Numbered from the stretch's first letter, positions 33,542 through 42,779 are shown. The stretch: DNA of 64,000 nt from Bacteroidales bacterium (GCA_017617445.1 JAFZWE010000037.1:1-64000); one strand, 5' to 3'. Program-made: numbers and translations. The notes: generated by a model not told the origin, from the letters alone.

Positions 33542-34990
33542 CTAACGAATGATTGTGTCTTCTCCAATCCATCCGCCAATGTGGTAGGTGGTTCCTTTCT
33601 TCAATCCGTTGTTGAACAGCACATCGTCAGACACGTGACCCAGTGTGGCGCGTTTTTTGGCGCACTCATTGGCCACTGACGGATCAACAGATTGAGCTTT
33701 GTTGTATTTGTCGGCAGCAGCCCAATAGACGGCACCGGCAATAACGCCTTCGCCACCGTTGACGTATTGGTTGTAGGATGCGCGGTACATGTCTCCGATC
33801 AGAATGTAGGCACGGCCCATGTTCGGGTTGCAACGGAGGGCGCTGTAGCAGTTGGTGCGTGCAGCAGAGTACCTGCTGTTCGTGAAATCAATGACAGCCA
33901 GCAGATAGTAGGGATTGGCTTTTTCCTCGTTGGTGGTGAACAGGCTGATGGCCTGGTTGAGATATTCGGTGGCTTTGCTGTAGTCTTTGTCTACAAAATA
34001 AAGCATGGCCATCATGTATGCGCTCTTGCCATTGGGCTCGTTGTTGTGTACGATTTCAAGAATGTCGCGGTACATTTTGGAGGCGCGGCAGAGGGAATCC
34101 TTGTCCAAAGTGAGCAACATCTTCTTCAAAGCGGGGATGTTGTTTTTGTTCTCTTCAAATTTGTTGGCATAGAGCCCCAGAAGCACGTTTCCGTTGGCGT
34201 AGGGGATGAATCCCTTCTCCACCTTTGCTGCGGTTTTCTTGTAGTTCTGGATCAACTTGATTTGACGGGTGGTGTCATCCGCGATTTTTTTCACCTCTTT
34301 GTCATACTGCATTTTGCTGATCTCGTTGTTCTGGAATTTCTGCTCCCATACTTCAAATTGGGGAAGGTCAGCTTCATATTTCTCTGTAGCAGAGATAATG
34401 GCTTCGTCAATGTACTCGGTGGCTCGCTCGTAGGCTTCTACCACTGTGGCAGTGTCGCCATCGTTGGCTGCTTTCATGGTGGCTAACTGGAAGTAGAGGT
34501 CCCAGATGGCAGGCTGTGTGTTCTGCTTTTCCATTTCAATGGAAGTGACCAGGTCGTTGAACACAGTCTCGCTGTTCTGCGGTCTGTATTTCATCGTATA
34601 GTAGGCGGCCCAGCCGATTCCTTTGCCTTTTGTGTAGGATTTGGGATGGTAGGTGGCATAGTTGTTGTAAACCCAAACCAGCGTGTCAATGAGCACATCT
34701 TTGTGTACGGAATCTTTTTCCGCTTTGATTAAGGCTTCCAGCATTTTGGAAGCATTGGCGAACACGCCATTCCATGAGCAGGGGCAGTTGTGCACGATCT
34801 CCTGCCAGGGGCCATAGGCCTTGTCGTAGTTCTTCTGGTCAAACGATGTGCGGAAAAGGGTGATTTGTTCCAAACAACTGATGGAGTCCTGTTCTGTGGC
34901 CCCGTATTTGAAACCACATGGCGTTGTGTTTTGTGCATTGGCTGTAAAACTGATCATCAGTATGACAGCCATTAAAATAGTCTTTTTCAT
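33542..34990 (-). CDS. Exported tetratricopeptide-repeat protein
   Basis: A 482-residue secreted protein with signal peptide (cleavage near A-N-A-Q, about 19). The body is almost entirely helical with degenerate TPR units, clearest at ~335-365 (Y-M-M-A-M-L-Y-F-V-D-K-D-Y-S-K-A-T-E-Y-L-N-Q-A) and ~385-410. The order pantothenate kinase, outer membrane protein, TPR protein, LptC is one I associate with Bacteroidales. It may be a periplasmic scaffold for envelope assembly, but no direct function is known to me. Confidence 0.8.
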   Translation of the reverse strand: MKKTILMAVILMISFTANAQNTTPCGFKYGATEQDSISCLEQITLFRTSFDQKNYDKAYGPWQEIVHNCPCSWNGVFANASKMLEALIKAEKDSVHKDVLIDTLVWVYNNYATYHPKSYTKGKGIGWAAYYTMKYRPQNSETVFNDLVTSIEMEKQNTQPAIWDLYFQLATMKAANDGDTATVVEAYERATEYIDEAIISATEKYEADLPQFEVWEQKFQNNEISKMQYDKEVKKIADDTTRQIKLIQNYKKTAAKVEKGFIPYANGNVLLGLYANKFEENKNNIPALKKMLLTLDKDSLCRASKMYRDILEIVHNNEPNGKSAYMMAMLYFVDKDYSKATEYLNQAISLFTTNEEKANPYYLLAVIDFTNSRYSAARTNCYSALRCNPNMGRAYILIGDMYRASYNQYVNGGEGVIAGAVYWAAADKYNKAQSVDPSVANECAKKRATLGHVSDDVLFNNGLKKGTTYHIGGWIGEDTIIR

Positions 34991-35036
34991 ATCGTTTCTT
35001 TCTTAAAAAATTAGGTTGTTATTTTTAATTTGTTGA

Positions 35037-36320
35037 TTAATTCAATTTGCCTCGTTGGTACCATCTCTCCTGTAAGGTGAAGTGCAAGGAAAAACGGAAG
35101 TAATTTTCTTTCAGTAGGTTGTTCTTTAATGTGCCCATTTGCCCATATTCAAAATGGAAGCCTAAAGACGAATTATTATTGAAAAGTTTAAGCGGGAATC
35201 CCAAGCCGATGGAAATATTGAAGTCGCGGATCACTTGGCTGTTGACAACAATCTGGCCTGTGGTGTAGTGGAAACCCGCGCGGAATCGGATTTTGTTCAG
35301 GTAGTTGGTTGAGTTGGCATTGGGAACAAACTGCAATCCCGCGGAGACGATGATCGCGTCTTGCAGATTTTCACTGGTCACCCCGTTCATGGTGTATCGG
35401 GAGGCATTGTGCCAGGCCACATCCCCGGTGATCCAGAGTTTATCCTTATATTGATATGAGATGCCGCCACCTACAGTTTGTGGAATGCGCATGTTCCCTT
35501 TGTCTGTGGTGTTGATGACGGTATCGCTCAAGGTCTCCGTTGTCCCAGAAAGGGTGTAATTGTAAATGAAACGTGTGCTTTTCGTCCAAATATAGGCACT
35601 GTTTTCATACACCACTCCCAAACCGATCCGGTGTTTATCCTTGATGCTGACAAAATACTGTACCCCGCCGGAAAGATAAATTCCATCCACTTGAGTGGTG
35701 TTGTTGATCATGGCGTTGAAGAAATTGGTCCCTTCATAAATCGCTGATTTCGTGTAGGTCATCTTCCCGAAAAGGTAAGAGGCGTTCAGCCCGATGGATA
35801 ACCCCTTGCAGATCTTGAAGGCATTCCCCCAATACAATTGCATCAGGTTCCCATCCCCATCGTAACTGAAACTGTAGTTCCCCGTTTCCCCTGTGCTTGT
35901 GTGGCTGTCCAGAATGCTGTAGCCCAGATTGCTGAAAGGAAGTATGCCCGCCGATGTGCGCCAATGCTTTGTAACGGGCAGACCTATGGTCAGGTATGCG
36001 GGACGGGCATAGGTGCTTTTCTGGGTGATGTCCGTGGTCTTGAGGGTGCTGGAGTAGATGCTGAAAGACGCATCGGCTATGAATGAGAGTGAGTCAAAGG
36101 CAACGTATGAGGCAGGATTCTTGAAGTTGATCAAATAGGGATTTTGCATGGCATATCCTACTTTGCCCATCGCATCGTAGGCACCGGACGTGATATAGCT
36201 CGGCAAACCGTATCCGTATTTGGAATAAGGAGAACTGATTTCATTCTGAGTGTGCCCATTCAGGCAGCATCCTATCATCAGGATGAAAAACAATATAACC
36301 TTATATTTATTTTTTTGCAT
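35037..36320 (-). CDS. Outer membrane beta-barrel protein
   Basis: A 427-residue exported protein with signal peptide (cleavage after T-Q-N, about 26). The mature chain has alternating strands separated by turns, and an N-terminal segment S-S-P-Y-S-K-Y-G-Y-G typical of Bacteroidota barrels of the FadL/PorV-like kind. It ends near an aromatic strand (F-R-F-S-L-H-F). Its start overlaps the end of the pantothenate kinase gene by 14 bases, so it is translated from the same message. A transport or assembly role is an inference. Confidence 0.8.
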   Translation of the reverse strand: MQKNKYKVILFFILMIGCCLNGHTQNEISSPYSKYGYGLPSYITSGAYDAMGKVGYAMQNPYLINFKNPASYVAFDSLSFIADASFSIYSSTLKTTDITQKSTYARPAYLTIGLPVTKHWRTSAGILPFSNLGYSILDSHTSTGETGNYSFSYDGDGNLMQLYWGNAFKICKGLSIGLNASYLFGKMTYTKSAIYEGTNFFNAMINNTTQVDGIYLSGGVQYFVSIKDKHRIGLGVVYENSAYIWTKSTRFIYNYTLSGTTETLSDTVINTTDKGNMRIPQTVGGGISYQYKDKLWITGDVAWHNASRYTMNGVTSENLQDAIIVSAGLQFVPNANSTNYLNKIRFRAGFHYTTGQIVVNSQVIRDFNISIGLGFPLKLFNNNSSLGFHFEYGQMGTLKNNLLKENYFRFSLHFTLQERWYQRGKLN

Positions 36321-37035
36321 TGAATATCAATATGTTATATAATCCTTTTAGGACAAGATTTGGAGCGGCAAATATCGTATTTTTTATTGATTTCTCCAAA
36401 TCGTTTTTGTTGCCTCCTGTGAGTATGATTTTCAATTTCCCAAAGTGATGGGTATAACGTTCAATGGAACTGTTGATTTCATCAGCGAGACCATGGATGA
36501 CACCACTCAGAATGGACTGTTCGGTGGATCGGCCGATAAAATAGTCAATTTGCTGTTTTTCAATGCGTGGCAAGCGGTGTGTGAAGTGATGCAGGGCCTC
36601 CAGACGCATCTCCAGTCCTGGGGAGATAGCCCCTCCCAAATAGGTGCCGTCGGCAGTGATAAAGTCCTGCACCAGACAAGTGCCTGCTTGTATGACCAGC
36701 ACATTTTCATTGGGGAAAATGGCGTGCGCACCTACGGCGGCGGCCATCCGGTCTAAGCCCAAGGTGGTGGGGTGCTCGTATTGGATGCGGATGGGGAGGG
36801 GAGTTGTGTGTGTGAAATGCAATACCCTGCACCGGTTGTACAATGCCGTCTCCCAATGGTCTGTCTCTTCCCCTACGGAGGCGAGAATGGCGTTGCTGAT
36901 ATTATGATTTTGAATCAGGTGGAAGATTTTATCTTCGGGGAGTATCTTTTCTTCAAGATAGAATGCCATGTCTCCTTCCGATGTGAAGACAGCGGCTTTT
37001 TGCAAGGTGTTTCCGATATCTATGGCAAGATACAT
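36307..37035 (-). CDS. coaX: Type III pantothenate kinase
   Basis: A 242-residue CoaX-type kinase for the first step of coenzyme A synthesis. ASKHA-fold motifs: D6-x-G-N-T10 and the G-L-D95-R catalytic motif. The third conserved motif, normally D-A-G-T-A, reads Q116-A-G-T-C, so an acidic residue is replaced. G-G-x-I-S-P-G-L near 137 is normal. The ATG at 37035 is used, since an upstream extension (to 37104) would overlap the previous gene and is not part of the family. It lies between a phosphohexomutase and an outer membrane protein on one reverse-strand message. Confidence 0.9.
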   Translation of the reverse strand: MYLAIDIGNTLQKAAVFTSEGDMAFYLEEKILPEDKIFHLIQNHNISNAILASVGEETDHWETALYNRCRVLHFTHTTPLPIRIQYEHPTTLGLDRMAAAVGAHAIFPNENVLVIQAGTCLVQDFITADGTYLGGAISPGLEMRLEALHHFTHRLPRIEKQQIDYFIGRSTEQSILSGVIHGLADEINSSIERYTHHFGKLKIILTGGNKNDLEKSIKNTIFAAPNLVLKGLYNILIFNAKK

Positions 37036-37057
37036 GTTGTGGCAAACGGAAAAGATT

Positions 37058-38398
37058 CTAAATGAATAGTGACAGGACTTCCCGGGCCTCTTCCAGTTTT
37101 GCATCCAGCATGGATTGGCTTTTGGCTTCCATCAAAAGACGGAGATAGGGTTCTGTATTTGATGGTCTTACATTAAACCACCAGTCGGCAAATTCAATCC
37201 GGTATCCGTCAAAATCCATGAATTTGGTGCTTGGTTCCTGAGCCATGAAATGGTCCTTGAGTGCGTCCATCGCTTCTTTTTTCTTTTCAATTCTGAAATT
37301 GATCTCTCCGGAATTGGCGTAGGTGGCGATTTGTGAGATGAGTTGTGACACGGTGACGCCTTTCCTCTTCATGTCACTGATGACGTGAAGGATGACTTGT
37401 GCGGCAATCATGGCTGAGTCGGAGTAGTAGAAATCGCGGAAATAGTAGTGGCCGGCAAATTCCCCGCCGAAGGCCCCGTCAATCTCGCGCAGTTTCATTG
37501 CAGCGTAGGCACGCCCCACCCGCCAGATATAGACATCCCGGCCCAGGCGGTTGATGTATTCTGTGACAGACTTGGAGGTGCGGATGTCTTGGATGACCTG
37601 CCCCTGCATCCCTTTTTCCTGTATGAAATAGAGCCCCAGGACGGCAATCATCAGGTCGGGGGGGATGAAGGTCCCTTTTTCATCTACAAACATGACTCGG
37701 TCGGCATCCCCATCGAAAATTACTCCGATGTCGGCCTTCTCTTTGAGGACCAGCGCTTGTAGATCCCTCACATTCTCCTTTTCTAATGGGTTGGCTTCGT
37801 GGTGCGGGAAGGTGCCGTCCAGCTCGTCATACAGATAGATGGGGGAAGCTCCGAAAATGTCCTTGACCAGTATGGAGGCCATACCGTTGGAGCAGTCCAT
37901 GGCGATTTTCAAGTTGCTGATGTCGTGGGCGAACTGTTTTTGGAATTGAAGATATTCATCTTTTACATCGTGGGGGACGATGGAGCCTTTTTTGCCGGTG
38001 GGCTGGGGAACGGTTTTGATCATCTGTTCCAGTTGCCTCAGGCCGGTGTCATAGCCGACAGGAAGCGCTTGGGTGGTGGAGAATTTCAACCCATTGTGTT
38101 CCTTTGGATTATGTGATGCGGTAATCATGACAGAGGCATCAAAATGGTGCTTGGCAGTGAAGTAATAGACCATCGGGGTGGTGGTCATCCCCATATCGTA
38201 CACATCGGCTCCGGCATCGGTGATGCCGCGTGTCAGTGCTTCAAACATTTCGGGTGTGGATACGCGCATATCCCTTCCTACCAGTATTTTGTTGACTTTG
38301 AAAAGTTCGGGGAGGAAAAAACCGATGCGGTAGATGTCTTCCAGATTAAAGTCCTGGTTGAAGATACCGCGGAAATCGTAAGCTTTGAATGCGGACAT
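37058..38398 (-). CDS. Phosphomannomutase/phosphoglucomutase
   Basis: A 446-residue alpha-D-phosphohexomutase that interconverts sugar 1- and 6-phosphates for nucleotide-sugar or glycogen supply. The active-site serine is in T-A-S-H-N-P (Ser about 95), the magnesium loop is D-G-D-A-D-R near 233, the sugar-binding loop G-E-F-A-G-H near 314, and the phosphate-binding loop R-P-S-N-T-E-P near 415. It begins 7 bases after the preceding gene of unknown function and is followed by coaX. Substrate choice (mannose or glucose) cannot be fixed from sequence. Confidence 0.92.
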   Translation of the reverse strand: MSAFKAYDFRGIFNQDFNLEDIYRIGFFLPELFKVNKILVGRDMRVSTPEMFEALTRGITDAGADVYDMGMTTTPMVYYFTAKHHFDASVMITASHNPKEHNGLKFSTTQALPVGYDTGLRQLEQMIKTVPQPTGKKGSIVPHDVKDEYLQFQKQFAHDISNLKIAMDCSNGMASILVKDIFGASPIYLYDELDGTFPHHEANPLEKENVRDLQALVLKEKADIGVIFDGDADRVMFVDEKGTFIPPDLMIAVLGLYFIQEKGMQGQVIQDIRTSKSVTEYINRLGRDVYIWRVGRAYAAMKLREIDGAFGGEFAGHYYFRDFYYSDSAMIAAQVILHVISDMKRKGVTVSQLISQIATYANSGEINFRIEKKKEAMDALKDHFMAQEPSTKFMDFDGYRIEFADWWFNVRPSNTEPYLRLLMEAKSQSMLDAKLEEAREVLSLFI

Positions 38399-38405
38399 GA
38401 TGATT

Positions 38406-39002
38406 TTATTTTGTGATTGATTCTTTTACAAGGTTTTCCCAGCGGTAGAAAGAGCTGCTGCGGATGTCATACAGGAGATTATAGAAGACTCTCCCCCAAT
38501 AGTTTTTGGTGCCGAATCCGCTCGGGGCCTTCAGAAATTTCTCGCATAGAACGGGTTCGTGGGTCAGGGTGTGCTGTACTGCCACCCAGATGGCGGCGGA
38601 TTTACTGTGTGAATCGAAAGACTCCACGATGAAAAGCAGGGCATATCGCTGTGTCTGTGGGGTTTCAATGGTGGAAAGATAATGGCAGATCTCTTCTTCA
38701 CTGAACATGTCTTTCAGCGTGATGTGCTCTTTGATGGCGGTGTTGAGCCTTACCGATTTGTTGCCTTTGGTGACGAGGGAGAGGTTGAATGTCATGACCG
38801 GTTTCCGGAAGCTGACACGGATGTCGTACTTCTTTTGGTCGGAGATGATGAGCATGTTCCATTCGTTGAAGTAGTCCCGGAGGCGTTCCTGGGTGATTTC
38901 AAATCCCTTGCGCGTGAACTTGGCGCGGGTGAAATCAATGCCCAGCCAGAGGATTTCATGGTTGTTTAGAAAATCGGTAAAGAGGGGCTCGTTCAGGTAC
39001 AT
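38406..39002 (-). CDS. Conserved protein of unknown function
   Basis: A 198-residue soluble protein with no signal peptide or membrane segment. It is mixed alpha/beta with an acidic central helix (D-M-F-S-E-E-E-I) and a C-terminal aromatic stretch (F-G-T-K-N-Y-W-G-R-V-F-Y-N). I do not recognise the family. It lies 8 bases after the envC-like stop and 7 bases before the mutase start, so it is firmly inside the operon. Confidence 0.68.
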   Translation of the reverse strand: MYLNEPLFTDFLNNHEILWLGIDFTRAKFTRKGFEITQERLRDYFNEWNMLIISDQKKYDIRVSFRKPVMTFNLSLVTKGNKSVRLNTAIKEHITLKDMFSEEEICHYLSTIETPQTQRYALLFIVESFDSHSKSAAIWVAVQHTLTHEPVLCEKFLKAPSGFGTKNYWGRVFYNLLYDIRSSSFYRWENLVKESITK

Positions 39003-39010
39003 GGGAGGGG

Positions 39011-40261
39011 TTAAAGTTTTTTGAGCCAGTCCTTGGGATTCTGGTAGGTGCCGCCTTTCAGGAGCTCGAAGTGAAGTTCGTAGGTGTCGGATGCGCTTTT
39101 GGACACGGAACCGATGGCCTGGCCGGTCGTGACAGTGGCTCCTTCCTTGACTTTGATGCCGGTGAGGTTTTGATACACTGTGAGGTATTCTCCATGACGG
39201 ATGATGACGACATTGGTTCCCCCGCAGTTGATGACGCGTCTCACCTCGCCGTTGAAGACCGCCTTGACGGTGGCTCCGGACTGGGTGAGCAAGTCAATGC
39301 CGTTGTTCATGACGCTGACGCTGGGTGCGTCGGGATGGGGATGCTGTCCGTAGGTGCTGATTACGGCGCAGGAGGCAAGCGGCCAGGGCAGTTTGCCTTT
39401 GTTGCCTGCGAAACTGCTGCTGAGTTGCTGTTCGGCAGGCGTCATCACCATGGTAGGCGTGCTGCTGTGTCCGGAGGAAGAGCTGCTGTTCTCCTTTTTC
39501 TCCTTTTTTTGTTTTTTCGCATTGGCCGCGGCGATTTCCGCCTCAATGGCTTTCTTGATGGCCGCGTCAATCTTCTTTTGTTCCGCCTGTTTCTTTTTGA
39601 TTTCGGCCACCAGGTTGCTTTCGGTCTTTTTCAGCTTGTTCTGGATCTGCTCTATCTCTCGGCGCTGCTTCTGTTGGGCATAGTTCTGCTGCTCCTGTTC
39701 TGACATGGTGGTCTCCTTCTCTTGCTCGATGAGGGCCAGCTCCTGGGTTTTCAGTTTGATGGTCTCCATTGTGGCGCTGATTTCGTCCACGTGACGCTTC
39801 ACATTGCTTGCAAAGCTGTTGTAGTAGCGCATCCGGGTGAACATCTGCGAATAGCTTTCCGCCGACAGAATGAACAAAAGCCTGTTTTTGAGGTTGCGGT
39901 TCTTGTAGGCATTGTACACCACGCGGGAGTAGTCCTCTTTCAGGTAGGTGAGACGTCGGTTCAACTGGTTGGATTCAGCCTGTTTCCGTTCCCGTTCTAT
40001 GGAAAGGCTGTTGATTTCGTTCTGCAGCAGGGCCATGTATTGCTCCCGTGTGGCAATCTGGTCCCGGATTATTCCCAGCTGCTGCTGTGTGGCCTTCTTG
40101 TTTTTGCGTGTCTCATCCAACAGTTTCTGCTTCTGTTTGATTTGGTTCTGCACGTTCTGCTTGTCCTTCTTGAGCTGGGCGCTGCTCTGCTTCTGCGCGG
40201 TCAGGACCACGAACAAGCCGGCGAAAATGGTGAAAATGAGGACGGGAACAATTTTTTTCAT
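39011..40261 (-). CDS. EnvC-like murein hydrolase activator (degenerate M23)
   Basis: A 416-residue exported protein. After the signal peptide comes a long coiled coil (~25-255) rich in Lys, Gln and Glu, then a Ser-rich linker and a C-terminal LytM/M23 domain (~295-416). The catalytic ligands are altered: the H-x-x-x-D motif reads N-N-G-I-D and the H-x-H motif reads E-L-H. EnvC-type proteins lack hydrolase activity and instead activate amidases at the division site, which fits. It is the first gene of a seven-gene reverse-strand operon with its own promoter. Confidence 0.88.
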   Translation of the reverse strand: MKKIVPVLIFTIFAGLFVVLTAQKQSSAQLKKDKQNVQNQIKQKQKLLDETRKNKKATQQQLGIIRDQIATREQYMALLQNEINSLSIERERKQAESNQLNRRLTYLKEDYSRVVYNAYKNRNLKNRLLFILSAESYSQMFTRMRYYNSFASNVKRHVDEISATMETIKLKTQELALIEQEKETTMSEQEQQNYAQQKQRREIEQIQNKLKKTESNLVAEIKKKQAEQKKIDAAIKKAIEAEIAAANAKKQKKEKKENSSSSSGHSSTPTMVMTPAEQQLSSSFAGNKGKLPWPLASCAVISTYGQHPHPDAPSVSVMNNGIDLLTQSGATVKAVFNGEVRRVINCGGTNVVIIRHGEYLTVYQNLTGIKVKEGATVTTGQAIGSVSKSASDTYELHFELLKGGTYQNPKDWLKKL

Positions 40262-40309
40262 TGGTTAATGAATTTGGAATTAATGGTTTATGTATTATAT
40301 TACCGCATA

Positions 40310-40317
40310 CAAAATTA
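40310..40317 (-). promoter_or_regulatory. -7 element (TAATTTTG) for the envC-to-lptC run
   Basis: Reverse-strand TAATTTTG lies 49 bases upstream of the envC-like start. No further strong promoter was seen before 32974, so it may serve all seven genes. Confidence 0.6.
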
Positions 40318-40384
40318 CAAACGATAGGGCTTTTTTTTTATTGCAACAAATCAATTTTATACACAATATAATGTGAAAAAAATG

Positions 40385-40392
40385 TACTTTTG
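40385..40392 (+). promoter_or_regulatory. -7 element (TACTTTTG) for pssA
   Basis: TACTTTTG ends only 13 bases before the ATG at 40406, which implies a very short leader. Confidence 0.65.
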
Positions 40393-40405
40393 CCGAAATT
40401 TTGAT

Positions 40406-41116
40406 ATGAAAAAGCACATACCCAATCTTATTACTTGCTGTAACCTTATATCAGGTTGTTTTTCAATACTTTTTGCCACTCGGGGAATGCTGGAAATCGC
40501 CTCGTGGATGATTCTCCTCTCTGCCACTTTTGACTTTTTTGACGGGTTTGCTGCGCGAATGCTGCATGTCAGCTCTCCGATGGGGGTGGATATGGATTCC
40601 CTCGCGGATGTGGTCTCTTTCGGTGTGGCCCCCACCATTATCGTCTTCCATTTCTTGAGCCGTTTGGTGGAGAATCTGCCGCCTGCCCTGCGTGACAGTG
40701 GTGTGGGACTGCTGCCCTTTGTAGTCTTCATCGTGCCCGCCATGTCAGCTTTCCGTTTGGCCAAATTCAATCATGATGAGCGGCAGCATGTGGAGTTCCG
40801 CGGTTTGGCCACACCTGCCAATGCGCTCTTTATCGGTTTTCTGCACTTTTCTTCCAAGTCCATTCCCGTCTTCAACAATTTCTGGCTCGTACTGGTGCTT
40901 GTGGTCCTTTTTGCCGTCCTTTTGCTGACAGATATCCCAATGTTTTCTTTGAAATTCAAACATTTGAAATGGAAAGGGAATGCCGTTCGTTATGTGTTTC
41001 TCGCTCTTTCCGCGGTTCTCTTTGCCATATTCCATTTCGGGGCACTTCCCATCATCATTATGTGCTATATTCTTACCTCATTGATTATTCTTCCTTTTAA
41101 AAATCAGATGCAGTGA
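40406..41116 (+). CDS. pssA: CDP-diacylglycerol-serine O-phosphatidyltransferase
   Basis: A 236-residue integral membrane enzyme that makes phosphatidylserine, the precursor of phosphatidylethanolamine. The CDP-alcohol phosphotransferase signature D-G-x2-A-R-x8-G-x3-D-x3-D is complete (D46-G47, A50-R51, G60, D64, D68). Six or seven hydrophobic helices fit the family. The ATG at 40406 is chosen because the frame upstream (to 40373) precedes the promoter. Its TGA overlaps the GTG of the next gene, so the two are coupled. Confidence 0.93.
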   Translation: MKKHIPNLITCCNLISGCFSILFATRGMLEIASWMILLSATFDFFDGFAARMLHVSSPMGVDMDSLADVVSFGVAPTIIVFHFLSRLVENLPPALRDSGVGLLPFVVFIVPAMSAFRLAKFNHDERQHVEFRGLATPANALFIGFLHFSSKSIPVFNNFWLVLVLVVLFAVLLLTDIPMFSLKFKHLKWKGNAVRYVFLALSAVLFAIFHFGALPIIIMCYILTSLIILPFKNQMQ

Positions 41117-41724
41117 AAGATAAGATTTCTTCCTTGGCCCTGTTTTGCGGCTCTTCCGATAGCTGTTCCTCTTCATATCGTGTGCTGGCCGCCGACTTGG
41201 GCCGTGGTTGTGCGGAGCGGGGCATCACTTTGATTTACGGTGGCGCCAAGTTGGGGCTGATGTATTCAGCTGCAGAGGCTGCCTTGAGTAAAAATGGCCG
41301 TGTGGTGGGAGTTATCCCGGATTTTTTCTCTGATGAAACCGTGGTTGCCCAGAATATTACGGAACAAATTTGGGTGAAGTCCATGAGTGAGCGCAAACAG
41401 CGCATGGAAGCCATGGCAGATGCTTTTGTTATTCTGCCCGGCTCTTTGGGTACTATGGATGAATTGTTTGAAATAGTGACAGATGCGCAGCTGGGAATGC
41501 ACCGAAAGCCCATTGTGTTGCTGAATGCCTTCGGCTATTATGACGGATTGCTTCAGCAGCTGGACATTTTTGAGCGGGAGGGCTTCCTTCGGCCGTTCCA
41601 TCGGAATTTGCTTTCTGTGGCTTCTTCTGTGGACGAGGTCTTTGAGAAATTGTCGGGTTTTCAGTATGAGAACAGTGACTGTTGGCTGGCAAGATATACG
41701 AAGAACTCTACGGCAAAAGGCTGA
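41113..41724 (+). CDS. LOG family protein (nucleoside-monophosphate phosphoribohydrolase type)
   Basis: A 203-residue cytosolic protein with the Rossmann-like 'lysine decarboxylase-like' fold: F-C-G-S near the start, Y-G-G-A-K-L-G-L-M near 40, and the signature P-G-S-L-G-T-M-D-E near 110 (family P-G-G-x-G-T-x-x-E). Relatives cleave the base from nucleoside 5'-monophosphates. The third residue of the P-G-G motif is Ser here, a mild deviation. It starts at GTG overlapping the pssA stop (GTGA). Convergent galE follows. Confidence 0.87.
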   Translation: MKDKISSLALFCGSSDSCSSSYRVLAADLGRGCAERGITLIYGGAKLGLMYSAAEAALSKNGRVVGVIPDFFSDETVVAQNITEQIWVKSMSERKQRMEAMADAFVILPGSLGTMDELFEIVTDAQLGMHRKPIVLLNAFGYYDGLLQQLDIFEREGFLRPFHRNLLSVASSVDEVFEKLSGFQYENSDCWLARYTKNSTAKG

Positions 41725-41742
41725 TTCCCTTGGGGAAAATTT

Positions 41743-42762
41743 TTATGGTCTGTTTTGTTCCCACTTCCATGCGGAAAGGATCATCTCTTCCACGCCGTAA
41801 TGGCATTCCCAGTGCAGCAGTTTTCTGGCTTTGCTGCTGTCGCTGAAGATGGCAGGGATGTCTCCCGGACGGCGCGGTCCCAGCTCATAGTTGAGTTTTT
41901 GTCCCGTGATTTTCTCAAAGGCATGTAGCATTTCCAGCACGGAGATTCCGTTGCCGCTGCCGAGGTTGAAGATTTCGCAGTTGTCGGCGGCAGTTTCGTT
42001 CATGGCATATTGCAGCGCCTTGACATGTGCGTCTGCGATGTCCGTCACATGGATGTAGTCCCGGATGCAGGAGCCGTCTCGGGTCGCATAGTCCGTGCCA
42101 TATACGGTCATGGAGGGGCGTTTGCCGCTGGCTGTCTCCATGATGATGGGCATCAGGTTGTTGGGCTTGTCGGGAGAGAGCTCCCCGTTCCAACCGCTCA
42201 TGTCCGCTCCTACGGGGTTGAAATAGCGGAGCAGGATGGCCCGGAAACTGCTGTGTTGTGAGGCAAAGGAACGGATCATGCCTTCGCCGATCTGCTTGGT
42301 GTGTGCGTAGGGGCAGGCAGCCGTCCCCATCGGGGTGGCTTCGCTTACCGGCAGCTGCTCCACTTCCCCATAGACAGAACAGGAGGAGGAGAACACCAGA
42401 TGTGGAATGCGGAATTTCTCGCAGGCATCCAGCACGTTCAGGAGGGAGTTGAGGTTGTTGCGGTAGTACATCAGCGGCTGCTCCACCGATTCGGGCACGC
42501 ATTTGTAGGCAGCGAAGTGGATGACACCGTCAATGGGGCCTTCTTTTTCAAAAACGGAGAAAGTGGCTTCTCGGTCACACAGGTCCACCTCGTGGTTGGT
42601 GACCGCCTTGCCGGTGATCTTTTTGATTCTTTCCATGGTTCCGCGGGCCGAACGACTGAGGTTGTCAATGGAGACCACCTCAAACTGGCCGCTGCGGATC
42701 AACTGAATGAGCGTGTGGGAACCGATATAGCCGTTCCCGCCAGTGACGAGGATTTTTTTCAT
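41743..42762 (-). CDS. galE: UDP-glucose 4-epimerase
   Basis: A 339-residue extended-SDR enzyme interconverting UDP-glucose and UDP-galactose. N-terminal NAD motif G-G-x-G-Y-I-G-S-H (8-16), the A-A-Y-K-C-V-P-E-S segment (near 85), S-S-S-C-S-V-Y-G (124-131) and the catalytic Y-A-H-T-K (Tyr about 151, Lys about 155) are all present. N-P-x-G-A near 183 is normal for GalE. It follows a Gfo/Idh/MocA dehydrogenase by 17 bases; both are probably for surface sugar supply. Confidence 0.95.
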   Translation of the reverse strand: MKKILVTGGNGYIGSHTLIQLIRSGQFEVVSIDNLSRSARGTMERIKKITGKAVTNHEVDLCDREATFSVFEKEGPIDGVIHFAAYKCVPESVEQPLMYYRNNLNSLLNVLDACEKFRIPHLVFSSSCSVYGEVEQLPVSEATPMGTAACPYAHTKQIGEGMIRSFASQHSSFRAILLRYFNPVGADMSGWNGELSPDKPNNLMPIIMETASGKRPSMTVYGTDYATRDGSCIRDYIHVTDIADAHVKALQYAMNETAADNCEIFNLGSGNGISVLEMLHAFEKITGQKLNYELGPRRPGDIPAIFSDSSKARKLLHWECHYGVEEMILSAWKWEQNRP

Positions 42763-42779
42763 AAGTGGGACAAAATATT

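Noticed and set aside
41113..41724. The LOG protein as a lysine decarboxylase.
   Set aside because: Older annotations use that name, but the P-G-x-x-G-T-x-x-E motif marks nucleoside-monophosphate phosphoribohydrolases; no PLP-binding motif is present.
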